NCBI GenBank assembly: GCA_017562135.1
Contig: QEYB01000629.1
Span: 992,001 to 1,056,000 of the forward strand
DNA: 64,000 nucleotides
Direction: 5' to 3'
From: Dipylidium caninum
Taxonomy: Eukaryota; Platyhelminthes; Cestoda; Cyclophyllidea; Dipylidiidae
Part shown: positions 13,901-28,900 of the stretch, in pieces
Layout: each line of letters opens with the position of its first letter
How positions within the stretch are numbered: position 1 is the first letter of the stretch
Notes under the pieces: model-generated
Told to the model about the DNA's origin: nothing
The model's database searches: none
What the model saw: the letters and a program-made list of their open reading frames with translations, nothing else
Translations under genes and position numbers: made by a program

Positions 13901-16900
13901 TTTCGCACAGAGTTCGAAATTGGCCCAAGGTGACCGCTCGGCTGACTGCTGGTCATTCAAATTCCCACAAACAAATACTCGAGTGTGAGATTTCCAGGAT
14001 CTGACTGCGCGACTTCACATTAACTACTTGCCTTCAATGATGGGAAAATGATAGAGTTCGCCATTTCAGGGGTTTAGTATAAAATAAATGCTAATTCCTA
14101 ACTATATTTCTGTATCTCTTGGACTTTTCTCTCATACGACCGAGGATTTTGACTAGTCCAGCAGTGGTAATTTAGAAGTCGGTTGAACCGCCCGTAGTCG
14201 ATGATTTTAACATCCTGAATGCCCCCAAAGTATTAACGATAGTCCTTGGAGTTCGTAGTGAACAACCTGCTATAGTAGGAACGTATAACCAACCGCCAGG
14301 ATACCATGGAGCGTTGCAAAACTCTCAGTTCAGCTGCTGTATTGAAGTTATGTTGGACGAATTATGTCACTTTATCGGTAATATGGGTGAGTTTCGTGGT
14401 ATCTGACTAGTCAAGGCCAAAACTTATCACCGACACCAGAACTTTGCCTATTGTGTGCTGGATATACCTCAACTGAATGCTCCTCATTTACGGCGTTATT
14501 TGGGACAAATTCGTGCCCACTAACTAAACAGCAGAGGTGCAGGTAGTCCATGTGAATTTGTTTAAGAAGAAATGCCCGAAATTAGACATTGTCTGGAAGA
14601 CGCGAGCAACCCTAACGGAACCAAGCGAGTACTAGAACTTATCTTCCGTCCTCTTCTCAGCACGGCGGTCTGCTGAGCTTGGGCCAACACCATTTCCGGC
14701 ACTTTAAAGCTAGAGGTTAGTGGCGATATTACCTTTCTCTCCTTCCAGCAAGGAGGCAGACGAACCAGAAAGTCGGAATCACCGAGGCCAAGGAAGATGG
14801 TGCATCATCAAGCCACGACTGGACCGACCCGCGCAAGGCGTATTTCCAACTTTCCGTGCGCGGCACACGCCTGTCTGTGCAGCGCTGTGGTCTGAAGGAA
14901 AAGTTGCTTATCGTATCCATGGGGAATTCCATTTTCAAACCATAACGCTTCACAATTTGACCAAATTGGCGCCTCTTTAGGGCCTCTAAGTTGCTATCGT
15001 CCCGATGGCTCCACAGAGCCATTCGCTCAAATGCATCATGCGGTTTTTTCTTCGTAAATTCCTTCTGGTTGGGTAATTAAAACGTCTCAAGTCAAGAATT
15101 GCTCGATTTCACCTTTCTGTTCCAATCCTTCTCATCACGTCCGCTAAGAACTATTGTGGGCGACGACCCTACTTCCTCGCAAACACTTTTATGGTGGAGT
15201 AAACTCCCATTATTCATTTCTCCCGTGCTGACCCATACCTACGCAGATGAAGTCAATGTTTCCAACGCATAATCCTCAACCAACACTCCGACTCTATAGC
15301 AGGAGGCGAAGTTTTTATATGAATATAGTCATCCCGTCAAAGCCAACATGAGGTTGGTGATGTGGACTGGCAGGATGGACCATATTATAAGAAATTCCTT
15401 TTGCAGTAAATAAATGGGATATGCGTCCCTTGCCCTCTGTGAAGTCGAGATCAGTGAGGACTTTTGCCAAATGGAAAGATTTAACTAAGATCACTTGTAC
15501 AGCTTCTGTTGTCTAGAAAATCAAATTCCACATCGATCTTTGTGCCCTATTGAACTCCTTGGTACTGTCTACCGCAATGCTGACTAGTAGAGTAGCTCCA
15601 GGGAGCTTCGGAGGCATCTACGGGCCTCCACCTCGGCTCAAACGTGGTGTTTCACATAATCTGTCGCAACCGTCATGGGACAACTTTTTTTGACGGAGAG
15701 GAATTTTCGTTCTCCTATCGAGCAATTCTGAAATCTCTTCACCGGTCGTACTTTCCCACAACCGTGTAACGTGTCCTCGAGCAACAAATCCAAGGCGGTC
15801 CGTCCGACAAAAATCAGGGGTGAAAAAATTCCCGTATTAAAGAATCCATTTCTCCCGCCTTAACCCCTCCTTGTCCGAATTTATGTCGCCTTGTTTACGA
15901 CGCTTGACTGTAAAGTCAGTAAATGGGCGCCTCTCGGACTAGGCTGTCATTAAATCTTCCAGCTCGGCAGGTGGAAAGGCGGCCACAAGAATCGACTTCT
16001 TTCATCATTACAGAGTAATGTCACTTGTCCGATGTCGACGAATGTTGAACTGTTCGGAAAATTATTTGAATCTCAATGGGAGGTTGGCCATTCTTTCTTT
16101 GATGTTGCTGAAATGGTGTGGATTGCCTTAGCCCGCCCTTCAGGCAGCTGTCTCCTCAAATGTCCCAGCGGAGGACGGCGCTTTGAGCTAGGAGCCACCT
16201 TTGAAAGCAAAATCGCGCACTCATCGCTACTCGCAAAATACAGTCGTTCTGGAAGGCTGTAATTTGCTCTTCCCCCCATCACCCCACTACGTCGTGTCAA
16301 TGCAACAAGATTATCAAGATGGACAAGTCGACGCACCTGCGAAATGGGGTGAGATGAGTCGGACAGCAGGGGCCATCAGACGCGCCCGGCCTAAGGTCCC
16401 CCTCGATTGGAGGACGGAGGTGTGGCTCATCCTACCATCACATCACAGGCCTGACGCTATTGTCCGCCGTCCGAGTGGACAAATTCCCCGTCAATGTGAA
16501 AGTCATTCTCCTCCGTCCGGTGGACGACAAGAATTTGCCTGATAAATCGGTTTCAGGCTTGAATCGAGTAGTTTTCATAAAATGGATGTAATCTGGCTAC
16601 GGTCAGGCAGTGCTGCTCGTGCAGCAGTGGGCTACTTCGCCAACGTTGAATGCAAAGCATGAGGGAGGAGGGCGTGCGCCAGTGACAGATCCCTGCCGTT
16701 TACAGTAAAACTCCAGTTGAACAGCAACAAATGCTCTCTTGTAATTTTCTTCATCTGGACCACCACAATTGGCACTTTTTGCGAAACACCGCTGTTCATT
16801 TAATTGTCCGACTCGCCGCAGTAACTGCAGCCACTGACAGCATCCCAGCGGAGCAGCTTGAGAGGCCTCGCCTCTAGTCTTGTCAACCGACGGTATTTGC

Positions 16901-19900
16901 AAGGAGTTCGTTCGAGATCAGGAGTGCATAAACACCATCAGTTGAGTCTAGATTTATATGCCAGCGTGCTCATCACCAGTTTTCGTTGATTTTGACTCCC
17001 GATTTTGCCCTTCTGCCCATCTAAGATAAGAAGAAAGATTATCCTTTCAGCGTTTCGTGTCGACCAGAAAGGTCTGTTTTACTTATCAGGACATTTCTAG
17101 CTCTCTTCCATTTCTAACCTGAATCATCTAGAGAATACTGATAAGGAAACTAACCACGTCGAGGTGATTAAATTTCCTGATTTGGGCGGGTCTTTTGTTC
17201 CCCCAGAAGTAAAGAACGCTAACGGTTCTCTTGATAATGGATGGGGAGACAGCCGCCATTCGCCTAATCAACAAGCTGTCTTTTAATGTCGCGTATGGAT
17301 TCCATGAGACTCAATTCAGGAGCGAAATCCAAAGCAGTGCCGTTCAACAAAATCCAACAGTAGGTTCTACAGTGCTGTAAAGGTTGCCAGGGGCCATCTT
17401 CTGCTACCGTATCTTCTCTCATTCCTTCGTCTTCACGTTTTGTTGTATCGCTGTAGATTGGAACAATCTTTGGGGTCGGGACTCTTGGCCACTCACGTCC
17501 TTAGCAGCCACCATTCCTAGTTTCCTCTGCAGGAGAAAGATGGCGATCTCCAAGCATCTGTCTATCGAGTGTTCAGTTTTAGTTCAACCCACACATGCTT
17601 TTGGTCAAATCGATCCTCCCTCTTTTATCAGATCTTCTAATGAGGAAAGTCGAAATGCAATGCTTCCGCAAGGTGAGGAGGGGGCGTTACGCTTCTCCAT
17701 GCAAGTGTAGTCGCAGGAGGCGAATTCTTCTCGAAGTAGCCGACACCATCGAGGTTGGACTAGAGTCTCCTAGAGATGACTTGGCACATATAAAAATTAC
17801 GCCGATTGTACGATTCAACGATTCCTATACCTTCCAGATTTATCTGCCACCTCGAAGATTCGACTCAAGGAGTGGCCGAGTTGGTGAAGAGCGGGCTTGC
17901 GGCGGGTCTTCCTATGACTTTGGCGTTGGGAGTAGATGATGAGAGGCGAATTTTCCTAAAGGACATCGCAATAAAGCGGCAGATAAAGTGTTGTTAGTTG
18001 TGAGCGGCTTCATATTGTCAAATGGCAGTTAGAACGGTCGACCGGGAAGAAGAAGGCACGTGTGCCCAACAATTCACCACTTGGAAGTTGCGGGTGGGCG
18101 GTTGTCTGGAGGTGTTCATGATATCCTCCAGTGTGATTTTCGTCTGTGCCACTGATCCCAGTGCCTTTGGCTCAGGACGATCAGGACGGGGAGACGTTCT
18201 GATTGACCGCGATTTCACTCGAGGCAACGAGGTGAAAGCACGATTTCCATTTCTCGACGCCCACCTACTCTGTCACTGTGCTCTGTCAATACATATGGTG
18301 TCTTTTGAGAAGAGGAAAAATTCCGTCCTTCGTCCGGATCGGCCGAATTTCCATTCGCCTCGTGATGTTCGCAGGCTATCAGTCAAAATGTTTTGAAAGC
18401 CGCCCTCGGAACCCTCTGTGGCCGAGTGTCAGACGCGTCCAAATGGCAAAGCACCTTCAACACGTTCGCCGTTAACGTGAATTTCGCGCGCCTCTTTAAG
18501 TCGGCACCAGTTAAACTCACCTCCGATAGGCTAAGCTCCTAAACGAACATAGAAATGCCAGTTCGCTGACAGAACTTACTGGCCACTAAACAGTGATTTC
18601 ATCAAATCATTTATCGAATGTGCTAGGCGTGACCTCCTGCATGTGGCGAAATTTTGGAGGAGCACGCAAATACCGCTGCTGGGAATTGCATTATTCGAAG
18701 CGGAAGCACGCCTCCCCATACTGGAAGTGGGACACCGAAAATAGGGTTGAGCTTGGAACCACGGTGAGCGGATGAACTACCGCTTGGGGTATGCTTCTCT
18801 CGCCTGGAAGTTAAACACTCCCACTTCTCTGTCACCTCACGAGTTGACCAACTCCATTGAATTTGTTGCCTGAAAGTAGAAAGTAGTTAAGTCGCTTAGG
18901 GCAAACCCATTAATGACTGCCAGGTTCGACAATCGGTTTCACTCCCTTAAGGCCATGAAACCTGTGTAAAATGCGCGTTATCATGCCTGATTAGGCCAAA
19001 GTCATCGGTCCACGCGAGGATGAGGTCTGACGAGTGAGGGAATTCGGAGATGCTCAATTAATGACAGTGTAGAATGCGGATTATCCAAATAACGAGGGGG
19101 TCAAGGCTTTAGATGAAGCAGTCTAAAAAGCCCGGTGCCACTGAGCCTCCCGTGGACACCGAGTCAGAAGCCGGATGGTGAATAGCTGTGGAAGACCAGC
19201 TTTTGTTAAGGTTATTCAACCGACACTTCCATTTAGCACGACGTGATCTAAATGCGGCCACAGGTCCGAACACAGAGTCGTGTAACGCGATGATTTCGTG
19301 AACGATAGTGGCTGGGACACGCACATTTACATCTCGGCCGCTGCGAGCCTTTCCCCTCACTTGGAAGTAGTTGCACTCACTGAAGCCTTGACGGACTAAA
19401 GTATTTCAACCACTGGGGTATTCTGGATGTGAGAACACATTTCTACTCGGCAAACATGAAGCAGTGGGATTTGTGACGATGGTAGTTCTGGCGCCTCAGA
19501 GGGATCAGCAGGTCCCGAACGAAGTGGTCCACACAGAGGACAGTCGACCGAACACCCCACTTCACTTGAGGAGATCCCAAACAGGGCATCCACATTTCAC
19601 CTGATGCATACAGGCTTTCAACCTATGGTTTAGGGCAGATTTTGGACATTCTCGCCCCCTCCCAAAGGTGCGATCTTTCATTCTCCAACTATTTTCCTTA
19701 AAAACATCAAAATTAGAATAGCATGTTATAAAATGGCGATATGAAGACTACCTTCAGTTCTCAGTCGTTGAGAAAATAGCGAGAGTATGGAGGAAAATTG
19801 CGGTACTAACCGGCTGAACGTCGGACTCGTCTCCGCCGCAAAAAGCCGCATAACCCGCCGCCAATGAGGCATCTGGCCCAAAATCTCTCACTGACGTAGA

Positions 19901-22900
19901 ATCAGACCTAAGAGACATGATGAAATCTGGTACGGAGTGATAAGGACTCAAAAAAAAAACGAGATTAAATCCACTTGAGAAGTGGTGAGATGTGAGCGGA
20001 AGGCAATTGGCCGTCTCGGGCCCCTTCCGAATTTCCACGGCCTGAGCACTCACTGAGTAAAGCACCCCAACTCTCTGCTTTTATGGTGCAAACGTGAAAG
20101 AAATCGGGTGGATGTTGAACACCCTTCCTACGCTAGTCTCCACTGCCTCGAAGACTACTTGCAGCTCTCCTCATAGACACAATAAGGTACGTCGTACACC
20201 TCGCAGAACTCCTCGCCCTCACACCCAAACTTCGCGACGAGCTCGTTTAGGGCTCGGACCTTGCATTGGATCTGCGTTTTGCAGTGTTACGACATTTTTT
20301 AGATTTTCCAACAATCTTGGTGGCCAGAATGTCTTAATTTATGAACAGTAGAGTTGGAATAAATTCCTCTCGAGTTGCGTTTTCGATGATAGGCTTAGCT
20401 TTAGCCTCGGAATCTGACATTTTGATTGCCGAACTTACTGCTACACCGGTACGCCAAGTAATCTTCCCTGCCCTTCATTGAAGCACGTCTTCCTCTGCAG
20501 AATTTTTGGTTATCATTAGTGAATAAATTAGTCATTTGTTCAACTTATGTGAACATTGTTTTCTTTAGTGTGAGGCTGTCCAACTGGAAGGTAGTTCAAC
20601 TCATCCTCAACTTGGAAACAATCTTTCTCCAATTCATCCTTCTACCACACACATGGAAAGGTAGGTGATTTCTGCTGGCAGCAAATTACTCCTCCGGGAG
20701 CCCATGAACGCTCCTCTAAAAAATGTCCTTTTAGTCTGTGAAAAAAGGCCATACTTCGTGGGAAGAGAGGCGCAAATATGCGATCGGGAGAGGATCCGCC
20801 TCTGAAGTCAGTGAGGCATGCCTCGGTGCGGTCTTCGCCACATCTTAAATTACCTGACCGCCGGCGAATGAAACGACAAGAGAAGCCGATTCAGCATTTT
20901 AAATATGCGGACATGTAATGCTTATTATTATTACCCTGATTTTGCGCCTAACCGCGCACATTTTATCCACTTGCTTCCTCTCTTCTTCAGTTGGGCGAAC
21001 GCGTGCGCTACAAGCGTTGTCTCCCTCCGAGTCGTGCCGCTGGGAGCAAATTCAGCACCAATTGCTCCTACTCTTTGTGTTCTTCCTACCTCTCTCCCTG
21101 TTTATACTCAACTTCCTCTCCGTTATTCATCAGATCATACTTTAACTGCATGAATCCGGCTTCCACGCCTCCAAAAGCCGAATGTTTCGGGTCTCTGTAG
21201 ACACTCCTCCTCGTCTACCCTCTTTTGCATGTGTCCAGAAGACTGTTTCAGTCTTTATTCTCTTCTTTCCAGTGGTGCCCTTGAAGGACCTTCCCACCAA
21301 TGCTGGTAAAGCTTAATTCGAGCCGTGCCGACAAGTTGAAGAAGAAGGAAATGCTGTTCTATAGGCTCTACACTGAGCGTGCCCCTCTGCCAGCCGACGA
21401 TGAGTGGGGCACCCTCCTCCCCACTTACGCGTCACTCCTTTAAGCGATCCGATTTTACTATTCCTTTTTCTTGATAAAATCACCAATTGCATAGCCACGG
21501 TGAGGGAGAACCTTTTTAAACGTCCGATTCTATGACATCAATCCATGTTTTTGGAACCTTTAGAGTTCTTTACCCTACGAAAATGGGAAGACTGAGTTTT
21601 GTATAAACTGTGTTTCGTATAAAAGCATAGCTTTGCGACAGTTTGGTACCTCGTTGTTGGTCTCACTGAGACTTATTTGGAGCGATTCGGCCGCTTTTAC
21701 GTTAAAACTCTGTCTTCTCCAGTCTGGCGCATGATCGTCGCCTTCATGTAGACCCGCAACTTTACGGCGTGTCTAGAGGCCGACATGGCCGTCCTAGTGC
21801 CATTCGGACTCATCCAAACAGATATAAGATTCTGCGGGCATTTGGTGTTTTAAGTCAATGTAAAGGTGTTGAAAATATTTAAGAAGCGCATTATTGAATC
21901 ACTCCGAGTCGCATGTGGCAACCCCCGTCTGGTATGACTTAATTGCGACACAGTCAGGCGTTTATGTGCGCTAAACATCATCATCGCGAACCCGTGTGTG
22001 TCGCAATGGCAACCTTAACAACAGAGGCGACTTGAACGTTTCAAATGCTGTACTTTTTGCTCCCTCTAACAATCCTCCTCACCGTCCTGAGAAATATGCT
22101 GTAGAGGATTACGTGGGATCGGTGCCCGAGGGGATCTGAGGTTTGACCTCACTTCGCCCACCTAATTAGAGGCGCGGCTCAAATGGCAGCGCAAGCTAGA
22201 CGGTCTACGACGCCTCAACTCTATCCCGTCGCGTCCCATCAGCGCTGATCCCACCTGGCGTCTTCCAGCCCGGCGCATTGGGAGCATCCCAACTGTGAAG
22301 CGCAGGCAGGCGTGGTGAGGCACTTCGTTCCACCTCCGGAGTCGGCTCTGCAGGTAGTAGCGTGACGAGGACTGATGCAGGGATATCACCAAGAACGCGC
22401 TGTTAGTGGGAAATTTATCAGGCCTGGATGGAGGTGGATTCATCATGGAGTTAGCTTACTTCTCACCTTGCGTTATCTCATGGCATAAATCTTACGAGGA
22501 AGCCATAAGGCCTGACTTAAATACTAAACCGTATTTTTTTCCAAAAGTGGCGTAGAGAGAACGCTCTTCTTCGACCCCCCCCCCATTTTTAACGCCTTCT
22601 CTATGCAAGGAAGAGGAGTTCCAGTCCCCACATTAGCCTGCTAAAGATGGGAGAAATTCTGCTTTACATCTTCGCATACTAACTGGAGTTCCTACTCTCT
22701 GTTCCTGATGACCATGTAAACAGCAGCCTTCTCCACCTCGAGGAAAGGCCCCATCCCAATGATATATGTACTCCTGAAAACCCTTTTTCATTAATGCAGA
22801 ATGTATTGAAGTCAACTAAACAGTCGTCTGGGCTTGAAAGTCAGACTGCTGTGGCGTATCTTCGTCTCCCTCAGAGGTGCGTTATGAGCCACGTCCTTCC

Positions 22901-25900
22901 ACGGCACCGCTACGAAGTCGAGGCAAATAAAAGAATGCGTTGTGAAATGAGTGAACCACGGTGTGACAAGATTTCATCATGTGCTAGTCTTACGCTTATT
23001 GGGTGTGTGAAAGAATCCGACGCAAGCGATTGGAGCCTACAAGTTAATTTCTTAGAAAAGTATTTGCCCCAAGTATGATGCAGAAGTAGCAATGGCAAGT
23101 AAGGCACTCACTCCTCGGCCGAAGTTTCGACACTCGATTCCTCGTCCGTTCTGACGAAATCACCTTGTCGTTTCGTTAAACTATAAGATAAGCGAAGAGA
23201 TGCCTGTCTACAGAGCGTCATTCTCAGGTGAAATTAATGAAGTAGTCGGTGGACTAGCCTCGTCAGGAATTGCGAATTGCTCTCGCCCGAATCGCCGTGG
23301 GTAAATCCGATCGTTTCCAAGCTACTGCTACAAGGTGGATGTGAAAGGAGGACAATCTGGGCAAAAGAGGAGTTCACTCAGAATTTATTCAGGAGGCGCA
23401 TAGGTTAGCAATGCGTAAAAACCAGCTTTATAAAGGTGTCACTCAAAAGAAGGCCAAGAAGCTCGGCCTCAGAAGTCTGGTTTTTTCGCCTATAACCTCT
23501 CATCCGCCTTTTTGTGAAATAAAATACAATTAAAAGGGGCGAAAGCCACGAGCCCTCGAGGTGACGAGGAGTATGAGGACTAAACAGATGATGGTTCCCC
23601 GAACAGGCTTAGTATCGTGATTGGAAGTAATGGATTACGTTGTCAGTGAAGGGCGAGGAGCACTGACGCGTCAGCACCAACTTTAGGGCTCCCCACACCC
23701 ACCGAACTGTGCGCATGTAGAATTGGTGAAGAGCTTTACTGCGCGTGCGAAGGTGCACTAACTGAGATAGATGACATACCCCGAGACAATCGGAGAATGT
23801 GAGGATGTCTCCCCAGACTGGCTCGAGTCCTCGAAAAGTTGTTCTGAACTAAAAACCGAGTAAAAGGGAGTGTGATGACTGTTGGGATAAGGAATTGTGT
23901 AGCCCGTGGACTGGAGGAACTCACCACCTGCTCCAAACATCGACTGCTGCCTCAGCACTTTGTAGGCCGGTGGACATTTGCCTGACGAAGAATGTTCTGG
24001 AAGTTTGTGGAGAGGATTGACAACGTATGTCACCGTCAATCGCCCCATTCCCTTCTGTCTTGGAGTTGTGGATATTTTTGTCCCGCATCACTTGTTTTGC
24101 AATTGGAGTTAGGGGATTTTTTAAATTCACCTTGGCTTAAACTACCGGGAACCGATGTTAATGACATTCAACCCACCTCATGGCAAGGGCTCCCAGTTCA
24201 AGATAGATGCAGTTGATTTTGTTAGTGCTCATTATATACCGGGTGGCGGTAGTTCCATTGAAACCAGATAGACAAATTTGATTGGTTAGAAACCCGAGTT
24301 TGAGGACTTCCCTCAGTCACCAATCTACTGCAAGAGTGACAACGTGTGGACCTTAAGTCAGCCTATTGGCGCTGGCATGTAGCCCCTTTGAGACAGGAGT
24401 GGCTGCGTCGCGTTGACATCTGCCCAAGTGTTCTTCGGTCAACTTTGGCAGCTGACTCCATTAAATTTGGTTCGTGCGAAGCAATTATGCACCGCCAGTT
24501 GAGAACTGAGGTTGCCCAACGAAAATGCTCGCCTCTACGTGTATTTAGGTAGAGCCACTGTCTGAGTGCTCTGGAAATAGCTTTACCCACTTGTTCTAGT
24601 CACTGATAACACATTACTGAGTGAGGACAAGAGTAATTATCTCAGTTATGCGAGATATAGCATGGAGCAATTCTTCGGAGAAGAGTCAACTATGCTTGAC
24701 CTCCTAAAATGGAGAGAAGAAAGTCAACCCTCTGATTCTGACTAACGCTCTTTCAACTGAAAAAGGAATCGTCTTCCTTCGTTGAGGAAATAATTCCCCG
24801 CACACCGGGAGGGAAGGCAATACCGAGACGAAAAGCTGCATGTGATTGTTGAAGGCGTCATTTTATATTGGAAGGAGCATCTCGAAACGGCCTCACTTTA
24901 ACACTTCAATTACGAAACAGACGACGTGGTTGGCCCCTCTAAAACCGCCCAACTTTCATGCATCCCGCTGTACATCCCCTCGTTTCCATTCCATTTTGGA
25001 ATTTCGGCTGAATGAGATTGAATTAAACTCTGCTTTCTACTCAAGCGCTCTAAGATCCCGGTCTACTCCCCCCTTGTTGGGGAGCGTCACGTATTCCTCG
25101 CCCAAACTGAACCGTGGGGGGTTTTCCATGTCCTCCTGTCTCAATTTCCGCCGTCCCCATTTGCCTGCTGCCGTCTGCAGTCAGAAGGAAGCAAACGCAT
25201 TTCCTGCGTGTGGGGGGTGTAGACGCGAAGTATAAGAGAACTAACTGTCAGTCTTTGTGATCCTGAAATACACCTGTGCTAGGCAAGTCCACAGATCTGC
25301 CGACTATGGCGTGTTTTGTTGTAAATAAAAATAAGATTTTTAAGGTTAAAGAATAATCCACTGTTGTGCAGAAACGAACGATGCAACGACGACTCAAGAC
25401 TGGTACAGACTGAGTTTTCTCTTATTCCACTGCATTAATTACAGCCTTGCCTCCGCAACTTCAAAAAGTCAATTCTGCTTTTACATACAAAATTACCTAC
25501 TTGTTTGTTGAAGAAAACTCTTGCTGGGAATGATTTCAAACGTTTAAATATGAAGGTGGAGAATAATGCGCATACATTATCGCTTTGCCGGCTCACTATG
25601 ACGTCCGGTTAACGGTGGCAAAAATTTCTACACGGGACTGAATTGACCCAACTTTATGTAGATCGGATTCCTAAACGTAACCTTCTATTCGAAAAGGAGA
25701 CAAACGATGGACTGGCATGGAGACGTCGTTTAGCCACTACCAAGTTTGCTTTATTAAAACTTTCCCTTTTACTTTTTTAAAAGACATCGTAGAAGAAATA
25801 TTAGCTTTTGGTTCGGAGGAGAGATGCTCATTTACAAGTTCTTCACGTAAACCAACGACAAGTCCCAAAAACCGTAGACTAAACAGTTAGGAATGCCACT

Positions 25901-28900
25901 CACCTCGCGGGTTTCTAGCTGATGCGGTTTGGCGTTGAGTTGGGCCGAAATGACCCACTGCCACTTGGGCTCGCGGGCCGACGGTCGGGCTGCGGCTTGC
26001 GTGGTGTTGCCTGCCAGTCGCTGGGTCCACGGACATCCTTGTGACGCGCATGTCCTCCTCCGTGGTCGGGCAGGTGTTTGACGCTTCACGGTAGACTCAA
26101 CAGTATCATCACCGATTTGGCGCATGTAACGCGTCCTGCGGCGTGAACATCCGGTACTGCGCACACTCGGTCTTCTTATGGATGTTTGGTCCTGGCAATG
26201 GCAGAATATCCAACATTCCTGACGGCGAGGAATGCTCAGTAAGCATTTGATTTACAGGGATGTAAGGCTCGTCATGACCTACTTTTCTGCCTTCCTTTCT
26301 CTCATTCCTGTGAACTTACAAAGGCGTCTAATTTCAACAAAATTACTCAGGATCCCTCCACACATATTGCCTGCTTCATCATCTTGTCATCCTCGCAAGT
26401 TGAACTGTGAACATCCTTAACCAGTCATGTTTGCCAAATCATTAAAGCCACAGTCCGGAGCATGAAGACCAGAGCTTATGCTCTGTTAGCGGAACGCTAC
26501 TTCACCTTTTCGGACTTTTCATTAGAAGGTGGAAATTGTGACAAGTAGGTGTGAGGTTGTGGTCCATCAGCAACTTTAGGGAAGGTGAAAATCCACGAGG
26601 CAGACATTGGTCGGAAACGGAGGAATGTTTGGAGGCACAGCCATCTCGTACCGACATGGCTGACATCCTTCCACTTGCACTTACAGTGTGTTGCAGTTGC
26701 ATTGCTCCCAATTTTCTTTTCGGCCTGGTAAGTTGGACACCCAGTACACTCAGCCGGTCTGCCGAAGACACCGTTTTAGGCGTCGTACTTTCTGCTTACA
26801 GCGACTTAGGTGGGTTCCGCCGAATAAGACAAGTTAAGTTTGTGTTGCAGCTTGTCATGCGCAGAGGCGACAAGACCAACACCTCATCGCAACCGCAAAA
26901 AAGATTGCGCTACGAAGTTGTGATGAGGTGGGATTACTCTCGACGCCTCGAAGGTTAACCTTACGGCGGGGAACCGAACTCATCGTCCCCTCCGGGTGAG
27001 GTTGTCGGAGCTCGTCTCCTTCAGAGCAGTTGTAACTCTGTCGGAATAGCCGTTGTGGTAAGTGAGATCAGAGCTGCCGTCGAGGAGAACTCGGTGTCGT
27101 GGCGCCCCGTGCAGTACTGAGTTGCTCCACAATAGGCATTCATGCAAGTAGGCAACTGACTCCTCTCACCTTCAATTTTCCTTCACAAACACACAGCCAC
27201 TCAACTGACCATTGCCCCCTTGGACGACCCAACACGTCAGGCCACGAGACCGGCCACCTGGTGAGTGATGGAAGGCAGTTGCCAGGCTAGATAGGCAAGT
27301 TGGCCCAAAACCTTGCCAACACTCTGTACAAACAATTATGTGGACGATTTCACGCATAGTCGAGGGAGGACGGCTTAGAATTTGGATCAGCCCGATAAAA
27401 AAAAGACGCTACACGAGGAGGTCTCACATACAGAATGGGTCCTTCGGGTGTGAGGGTATTTCATGCGCTCTCAGTAGGTAAGCCATTCGATCTAATGGGA
27501 CGTGTTCGCAGAAACTCGGTTGGGAGAAGTCGAGGCTCATAACTCTGGCCATCGCAGGTAAGCCCTGAACTGACTGGTGAATTTCATTCCATGAGAAGCT
27601 TTACTGTCCATATTTTGGCAAATAGGCACCGATCTGTCGAGCAGCATCCAAAGCGACGTGGAACGCAGTTGAAAATTAGCGGATTAGCCACTGGGTCTGC
27701 GTTGTTACGGCATCTCCCCTCCAACGCCATCGATGGTATGGCAGACAGCGGTGCTAGACCCCATCTCCATGAGAAGGAAGCCCGACCTATTTCAGGCGAT
27801 TGCAGATGAGTAGTTAAGTCTCCACCTTTCGTATACTCCTCTAAGGGCTTCCTCCTTTCCATCGTTTTCTTCCCCGCTCTCGTCCAATTCCAACTCTCTT
27901 CCGCCACTTCTCTCAGGCCCGATTTGCTGTTAGCGCCGACAGCGAGGCAGTGCTGGTGGATACGAATCGAAAGTATTTCCTTGCTAATTTTAGTAGTGAT
28001 GTGATGGTCTCTTGTTTAAGTTTTCGAAGAAGGTGGCCCGACCTATTTCACCATCTCCCTTTTCCAGGATGTTGTCACCAACAATGTGGACTGAACATGT
28101 GTTCACTCGCCCTTCTGCACAAGCATACATCCATCTTCCCCTACTTTTGCGGCCTGCAATAAATCTCGACAGGCCTCACACCTCCACTTCTTCCTGCTCG
28201 CGGTAACAGATCTTGAAGTCCGACGCCTCTTGTCTGTCATTTAAAAATGAGGATGAGGTGAACGACCGGGCAGCTGGGTGCGACTGCGTTCGTCGTGGGT
28301 CCATGTCCGGGTCTGTCACTGATCCCGTCAGTCCTCATTTGACCGAGAGTGGATGGCACCGCTCTGAAGAACCACTTTTTGCATGCTATAAATGAAGGCA
28401 AATGAGTAATTTGGCAGTCCCGAATGTAATCATCGAGGCGCCTGTTTGTGTGTTCTGTGTAAATGCCTAACACGTTGAGAGAAGGCTTTAAGCGTTAGTT
28501 CAGGAGAACAGGGGAGCTGCCTTGGAGAATACGGGACGCGACTGACGACAGCGTGAGCCGAAGTAGTGTATAGGATTTGGTGAGTAGCTGGCAGTGCTCA
28601 CGGTCGCAGTTGATGACAAATTAACGCGATGGAAAGCGTGTGGGAGAGAGAGGGAGGGGATAGATGGTTGCACCACGGAACGAAGTGCCAACGACGGTGT
28701 GGAGGCTGCCACCGCACTCGTGAGTGGACTGACATCAAAAGCCTCCAGTATCATCCCGTCGCGACCGCACATGAGGGGTGAGGACGCATGTGTGCCTCGA
28801 TGCAAGTTCTCCGCTCTTCGTGTCGGAGAGTTCTTCAGCCTCCTTCTGACGACCAGATCTCTGGTTTTTTCTGCCGTGCCAGTAATTTTGAGCATTTGGA

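Noticed and set aside
17872..17930. TGGCCGAGTTGG as a tRNA-Ser/Leu gene
   Set aside because: The A-box is perfect but no GGTTCGANTCC B-box follows at a usable distance and no acceptor stem pairs.
24340..24400. LKSAYWRW as a Ty3/gypsy reverse-transcriptase remnant
   Set aside because: Eight residues only; the flanking sequence does not continue the RT domain in any frame I could follow.
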